A stretch of DNA of 10,017 nucleotides from a bacterium. Lineage in GTDB: Bacteria > Coprothermobacterota > Coprothermobacteria > Coprothermobacterales > JAADFF01. Below are positions 7,242 through 10,017 of this stretch, piece by piece. Location of the stretch: positions 1 through 10,017 of the forward strand of contig JAMORD010000065.1 of NCBI GenBank assembly GCA_027063755.1. Direction: 5' to 3'. How positions within the stretch are numbered: the stretch's first letter is position 1; each line of letters begins with the position of its first letter. The position numbers were made by a program, and so were the translations under genes. Under the pieces are notes generated by a model, which made no database searches, had not been told where the DNA came from, and saw nothing but the letters and a program-made list of their open reading frames with translations.

Positions 7242-7271
7242 AAAATATTTTAGCACGTCAAACAATGTAAA
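7242..7271 (-). promoter_or_regulatory. Candidate promoter and palindrome upstream of CZB receptor
   Basis: On the minus strand TTTACA (7271-7266) and TATTTT (7247-7242) are 18 bases apart. The -10 lies inside the perfect palindrome CTAAAATATTTTAG (7240-7253), so a repressor could bind there. A TTGACG at 7261-7256 has no well-spaced partner. AT-rich context makes this tentative. Confidence 0.3.
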
Positions 7272-7490
7272 AGGCATATATCGGAACTCGTAACGGTGGG
7301 AATGGGATGTGTTAAAAATTTGATAGTTGCGGGAGAATTGATGACATGAAGAAAATATGGGTATTTTGGTTCTAAAAGCCTATTTTATATGCGTTAGTTG
7401 AGAGGGGGTTAACTATCCTGCTGTGTTAATTTGTATTATAGGAATACTGTTTGTAATGGAGATACAAAAGGAATAATCTTTTTGCTCCAC

Positions 7491-7505
7491 GGCATACGGT
7501 ATAAT
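7491..7505 (+). promoter_or_regulatory. Candidate -10 region of the EamA operon
   Basis: A perfect TATAAT (7500-7505) lies 30 bases before the ATG at 7536, leaving room for a short leader with the ribosome binding site. No good -35 hexamer is seen at 16-18 bases. The bases just before it (GGCATACGG) form the motif shared with 2738-2751. Confidence 0.4.
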
Positions 7506-7535
7506 GTGAAAAATAAACTTTGGGGGAAGAGAGGA

Positions 7536-8417
7536 ATGACTGCACGGGCCCAAGGCCTTTTATATATGGTCCTTACTGTTGTGTTGTGGGGAGTGTCTTT
7601 TGTTGCCACCAAGGTTCTTGTTGGCACTGTGCCCCCATTTACTGCCGGTTTTTTAAGATTTGTCCTTGCTGTGGCCATCTTGTATGCACTTGTGCGTATT
7701 CCCATACAGTATCGTGGAAGGGATAAATACTATGCCATGCTTGCCGGTTTCTTTGGTGTTACTATGTACTTTGTCTTTGAGAATACAGGTTTAAAGTTTA
7801 CAACAGCCACCAATGGTTCCCTTATTGTGTCCTCAACCCCTGTATGGTATCTGGTAGTGCGTGACCTAATACACAGAAAGCCATCTGCACTTATCAGATA
7901 CATAGGTACCATTATGGCATTTGTCGGTGTGGCTATTATTGTATTCAATGGTAGGTTTGTGCTAAAACTCAATTCATTGGGTGATACGCTCATGTTTGGT
8001 GCAGCGTTTGCGTGGATTTTCTATACGGTATTTGTTGAAAAGCTCTCTGGCTATGACGAACTGCCACTAACAAGGGATATCAGTCTGTGGGGACTTATTT
8101 TCTTTATACCTTTTACAGCCTACGAACTAATGAGGACACCGGTAGAGTTTTCTAAATGGTTTACCCTGTCTGCGTGGATAGCCCTTATATATCTGGGTGT
8201 GTTTTGCTCTGCCCTTGGTTATTTCATGTGGAATAAGGCCATATCTCTTGCCGGTGGCAAGACAGTGACCAATGGGCTCTATTTTATTCCCATTGTCACG
8301 GCCATATCGGAGTTTTTCATATTGGGAAATAGTCCCAATATCTATACCGTTGTTGGTGGTATTCTTACGGTACTTGGTACCTATATTGCAGAAAAAGATG
8401 TTGGAGGTGGAAAATGA
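7536..8417 (+). CDS. EamA family (DMT superfamily) transporter
   Basis: This 293-residue integral membrane protein starts at ATG 7536, eight bases after GGGGGA (7522-7527). The frame is open upstream to 7431, but those 35 residues are not typical of the family and span the TATAAT. About ten hydrophobic helices can be drawn (roughly 6-24, 36-55, 66-84, 92-108, 121-138, 148-166, 183-199, 212-231, 243-260, 268-284), in the two-repeat EamA arrangement. The first helix has the typical L-W-G-V-S-F-V-A-T-K and the second repeat has A-F-A-W-I-F-Y-T-V. Family members are mostly proton- or gradient-driven exporters of amino acids or metabolites. It overlaps the DUF302 gene by four bases (ATGA) and lies in one run with an Asp/Glu racemase gene, so amino acid transport is a reasonable guess. 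Family certain, substrate not. Confidence 0.94.
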   Translation: MTARAQGLLYMVLTVVLWGVSFVATKVLVGTVPPFTAGFLRFVLAVAILYALVRIPIQYRGRDKYYAMLAGFFGVTMYFVFENTGLKFTTATNGSLIVSSTPVWYLVVRDLIHRKPSALIRYIGTIMAFVGVAIIVFNGRFVLKLNSLGDTLMFGAAFAWIFYTVFVEKLSGYDELPLTRDISLWGLIFFIPFTAYELMRTPVEFSKWFTLSAWIALIYLGVFCSALGYFMWNKAISLAGGKTVTNGLYFIPIVTAISEFFILGNSPNIYTVVGGILTVLGTYIAEKDVGGGK

Positions 8418-8770
8418 TGATTAAGATTATCAGGGAGTTTGACAAGAATGTAGAAGAACTTGAAAAGAAGCTAAAGGAAGAACTTGCTGCCCGTGGATAT
8501 AAGGCAGTGCTTGAACTAACACCGAGCGATATCGTTAAGGATAAACTGGGGGAAGATATGCCCATTTATCGCATTTTGTATATCTGCAATCCCAAAGATT
8601 TTTACAATATGATAAAGGTTGATTACAATATAGGCTCATTTGCCCCATGTCCTGTGCTTATCTATGAAAAAGATGGAAAGGCATACATCTCCCTTAGCGT
8701 GTGTGAAGAGGTTGTGGATACATTAAAAGAGCCTTTTGAAAAGGTCAGGGAGGCTATAATGGCAGTATAA
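8414..8770 (+). CDS. DUF302 domain protein
   Basis: This 118-residue cytosolic protein has ATG 8414 overlapping the transporter's stop codon. GGAGG at 8403-8407 sits six bases upstream; a second ATG at 8417 is also possible and would remove one residue. The whole protein fits the DUF302 pattern: an N-terminal helix after strand 1 (K-N-V-E-E-L-E-K-K-L-K-E-E-L), G-Y-K-A-V-L-E at 28-34, K-D-K-L-G-E-D at 42-48, I-Y-R-I-L-Y-I-C-N-P-K at 51-61, and F-A-P-C-P-V-L-I-Y-E at 76-85. C58 and C79 are at the positions where the family keeps its two cysteines, as I recall them. The biochemical function of the family is not established. The tight overlap implies translation coupled to the EamA transporter, so it may support that protein or the racemase. 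Confidence 0.9.
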   Translation: MMIKIIREFDKNVEELEKKLKEELAARGYKAVLELTPSDIVKDKLGEDMPIYRILYICNPKDFYNMIKVDYNIGSFAPCPVLIYEKDGKAYISLSVCEEVVDTLKEPFEKVREAIMAV

Positions 8771-8795
8771 AACTTTGTAGGGGGAGGGGTTGAGT

Positions 8796-9488
8796 ATGGA
8801 GCTTAAAAAGATAGGTATTCTCGGAGGTTTAAGCCCTGAGTCTACCATTCCTTATTATCAGTATCTTGTTGATCTCAGTGCAAAGCATTTGCCCGAGCTT
8901 GTGTATCCAGAGATTGTTATCTACAGTGTCAACTTCGGTGAGGTTGTTTCCAATATGCGTAGTGGCAATGCCGACAAGGTCAGAGAGCTTTTCCAGAAAG
9001 TTCTTGACCATTTTAAGGACATGGGTGTAGAGGTGTTTGCCATTGCATGCAACACCATGCATATACACCTACCTTATCTCAACACCTATGACATGGAAGT
9101 TGTTCATATTGTTGATGTTGTGGGCGATGAGGCAGAGAAGCACGGTTATAAGAAGCTTATGCTCTTTGGCACAAAGAGACTCCTTGACAGTGGTCTTTAC
9201 AGGGAGATGCTTGCTAAAAGGGGCATAGAGGTTATATATCCCGAAGAGGAAGATGCCATTGCCATAGATAAGCTGATATTCAGGCTTGGCAACGGTGAGA
9301 TTAATGATGAGACAAGGGCAGAGGCTGTGAAGTATGTAGAGAAGTATAAAGATACTGCCGATGCCATCATATTGGGATGCACAGAGCTGCCTCTTGTTGT
9401 GCCCGAAGGCGAGTATAACACCATTGACACAACACATCTGCATGCCAAAGCTATCTTCCGCAAGTCAACAGGTGTAGATATAAAGTAG
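8796..9488 (+). CDS. Aspartate/glutamate racemase family protein
   Basis: This 230-residue, cofactor-independent racemase starts at ATG 8796, six bases after a long GGGGGAGGGG (8780-8789). The TTG at 8790 lies too close to this site. The N-terminal G-I-L-G-G-L-S-P-E-S-T (7-17) is the substrate-binding loop. The catalytic cysteines are C85 in A-I-A-C-N-T-M-H and C195 in I-I-L-G-C-T-E-L-P, with spacing as in known Asp racemases of the two-thiol mechanism. Length matches the usual 225-245. It most likely interconverts L- and D-aspartate, but members of this family also act on glutamate and other amino acids or hydantoins, so the substrate is open. It is the last gene of the EamA-DUF302-racemase run, 25 bases after DUF302, with two successive TAG stops and a terminator hairpin. 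Confidence 0.93.
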   Translation: MELKKIGILGGLSPESTIPYYQYLVDLSAKHLPELVYPEIVIYSVNFGEVVSNMRSGNADKVRELFQKVLDHFKDMGVEVFAIACNTMHIHLPYLNTYDMEVVHIVDVVGDEAEKHGYKKLMLFGTKRLLDSGLYREMLAKRGIEVIYPEEEDAIAIDKLIFRLGNGEINDETRAEAVKYVEKYKDTADAIILGCTELPLVVPEGEYNTIDTTHLHAKAIFRKSTGVDIK

Positions 9489-9500
9489 TAGCATGTCAGC

Positions 9501-9525
9501 GAGGCGGGGTATACCCCGCCTCTTT
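9501..9525 (+). terminator. Intrinsic terminator after the racemase gene
   Basis: A perfect 22-base palindrome at 9501-9522 folds as a 9-bp GC-rich stem (GAGGCGGGG with CCCCGCCTC) around a TATA loop, followed by TTT. The U-tract is short, but the stem is strong. It separates the EamA operon from the amidase gene. Confidence 0.75.
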
Positions 9526-9546
9526 GCATATCTGGGAGGGTTGATG

Positions 9547-10017
9547 ATGAGGTTCAAGCATATCCTGTATGTAGCTGCTGTTCTTGTCTTATCTGCGGTG
9601 ATATCCTTTGCAATGTGGAGACACGCAGGGGAGAGTCTTGTGTCATATGATGGGGAAGATTATAGTAAAGACATCGCACTTTCTGCTCCAGCCATGATTC
9701 AATATGCCCAGAAGTGGGCCCATAGTAGAAACCCCCAGTTTTATCACTACACACTTGACTGTGCCAACTTCACATCGCAGATACTTTATGCCGGCGGTAT
9801 GCCTATGATAAAAAATCCGCAGAAGGCATGGTATCACTACAGCAGATATGAGATATGCGGGCTGGGTAGTATTACAGGTATAGAACACCGATGCAAACGA
9901 TGGTATGTATCCCGCTCATGGACCCTTGTTGACGATTTTAGGGAATGGATAGTGAAAAGGGTGAAAATGGCCGATGCCATTTATATCGGTGTGCCTATGG
10001 ATAGGTGGCATACCCCT
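9547..10017 (+). CDS. Amidase_6-like cysteine amidase with N-terminal membrane segment (3' partial)
   Basis: The frame runs without a stop from ATG 9547 to the window's last base, 157 codons. GGAGG at 9535-9539 lies seven bases before this ATG; an adjacent ATG at 9544 is an alternative. Residues 5-23 are hydrophobic after M-R-F-K-H, giving a signal peptide or membrane anchor, so the domain should lie outside the cytoplasmic membrane. Residues 48-88 match the Amidase_6 family pattern: P-A-M-I-Q-Y-A-Q-K-W near 48-57, then D-C-A-N-F-T-S-Q-I-L-Y-A-G-G-M-P-M at 71-87 with C72 as the likely nucleophile. Next come K-A-W-Y-H-Y and, further on, S-R-S-W-T-L-V-D-D-F. Family members are thought to be secreted, cysteine-dependent amidases possibly acting on cell wall or peptides. 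The catalytic His region is probably the ...V-P-M-D-R-W-H at 149-155 or beyond the edge. Confidence 0.82.
   Translation, partial: MRFKHILYVAAVLVLSAVISFAMWRHAGESLVSYDGEDYSKDIALSAPAMIQYAQKWAHSRNPQFYHYTLDCANFTSQILYAGGMPMIKNPQKAWYHYSRYEICGLGSITGIEHRCKRWYVSRSWTLVDDFREWIVKRVKMADAIYIGVPMDRWHTP

Larger units (their letters stand above)
7206..7535. promoter_or_regulatory. Divergent intergenic region between CZB receptor and EamA transporter genes
   Basis: This 330-bp stretch holds no gene that I can support. Next to the receptor gene it contains its GGAGGGAG site, a perfect 14-bp palindrome (7240-7253) and a weak minus-strand promoter. Next to the transporter it contains TATAAT at 7500-7505, a GGGGGA ribosome binding site at 7522-7527 and the motif also seen before the YbjQ-family gene. 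The middle (about 7280-7430) shows only AT-rich sequence. Confidence 0.6.

Noticed and set aside
7206-7277. Longer N-terminus of the CZB receptor starting at 7277
   Set aside because: The internal ATG at 7205 has a strong GGAGGGAG site and a typical MCP N-terminus; the 24 extra codons overlap the candidate promoter and palindrome.
7431-7535. Longer N-terminus of the EamA transporter
   Set aside because: The extra 35 residues are not typical of the family, precede a good ribosome binding site at 7522-7527 and span the TATAAT at 7500.
8022-8031. Third copy of TATACGGTAT
   Set aside because: It lies inside the EamA coding region and encodes Tyr-Thr-Val in frame, so it is better explained by coding sequence; it also shows the motif can occur by chance.
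9069-9888. Minus-strand open frames across the racemase and amidase genes
   Set aside because: The plus strand there encodes recognisable catalytic motifs (racemase C85/C195, amidase D-C-A-N-F); the minus frames show none.

Overview
The window comes from a bacterium with moderately AT-rich DNA, strong GGAGG/GGGGG-type ribosome binding sites and tightly packed genes. The gene content is two methyl-accepting chemotaxis receptors, an EamA-type transporter with an Asp/Glu racemase, and an exported amidase of the kind common in low-GC Gram-positives. This fits an anaerobic Firmicutes- or Thermotogota-like organism. There is no rRNA or other marker gene, so the phylum is a guess.

Region 1 (1-2355, + strand) is an accessory-looking two-gene unit. 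It starts with the C-terminal part of a metallo-beta-lactamase (MBL) fold hydrolase related to the ComEC/Rec2 MBL domain; the 5' end lies outside the window. That protein carries a Trp/Cys-rich insertion built on a 12-bp tandem repeat. Eleven bases later comes a 419-residue protein of unknown function with a possible GAF-like fold and eight cysteines clustered in its middle. The ribosome binding site of the second gene overlaps the stop codon of the first, so the two are probably made together. This pair is the best candidate for something undescribed.

Region 2 (2356-3222) is a 527-bp AT-rich stretch holding a 53-codon orphan reading frame and candidate promoters, followed by a YbjQ/UPF0145 family gene. 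A strong GC hairpin sits between this gene and the convergent chemoreceptor gene.

Region 3 (3235-7205, - strand) holds two chemoreceptors. The upstream one (5616-7205) has two membrane helices joined by a tiny loop, no external sensor, and a C-terminal zinc-binding CZB domain. The downstream one (3235-5511) is a classical receptor with an external dCache domain whose residues resemble the amino-acid-binding signature. The two genes share a 41-nt identical stretch at the signalling tip.

Region 4 (7206-10017, + strand) begins with a 330-bp divergent regulatory region. An apparent operon follows: EamA/DMT transporter, DUF302 protein (4-bp overlap) and aspartate/glutamate racemase (25-bp gap), closed by a strong hairpin. 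After it an Amidase_6-type cysteine amidase with an N-terminal membrane anchor or signal starts and runs off the window. Transporter and racemase together suggest handling of an amino acid such as aspartate or glutamate, or of its D-form; this is inference. No RNA genes, CRISPR arrays or insertion sequences were recognised.
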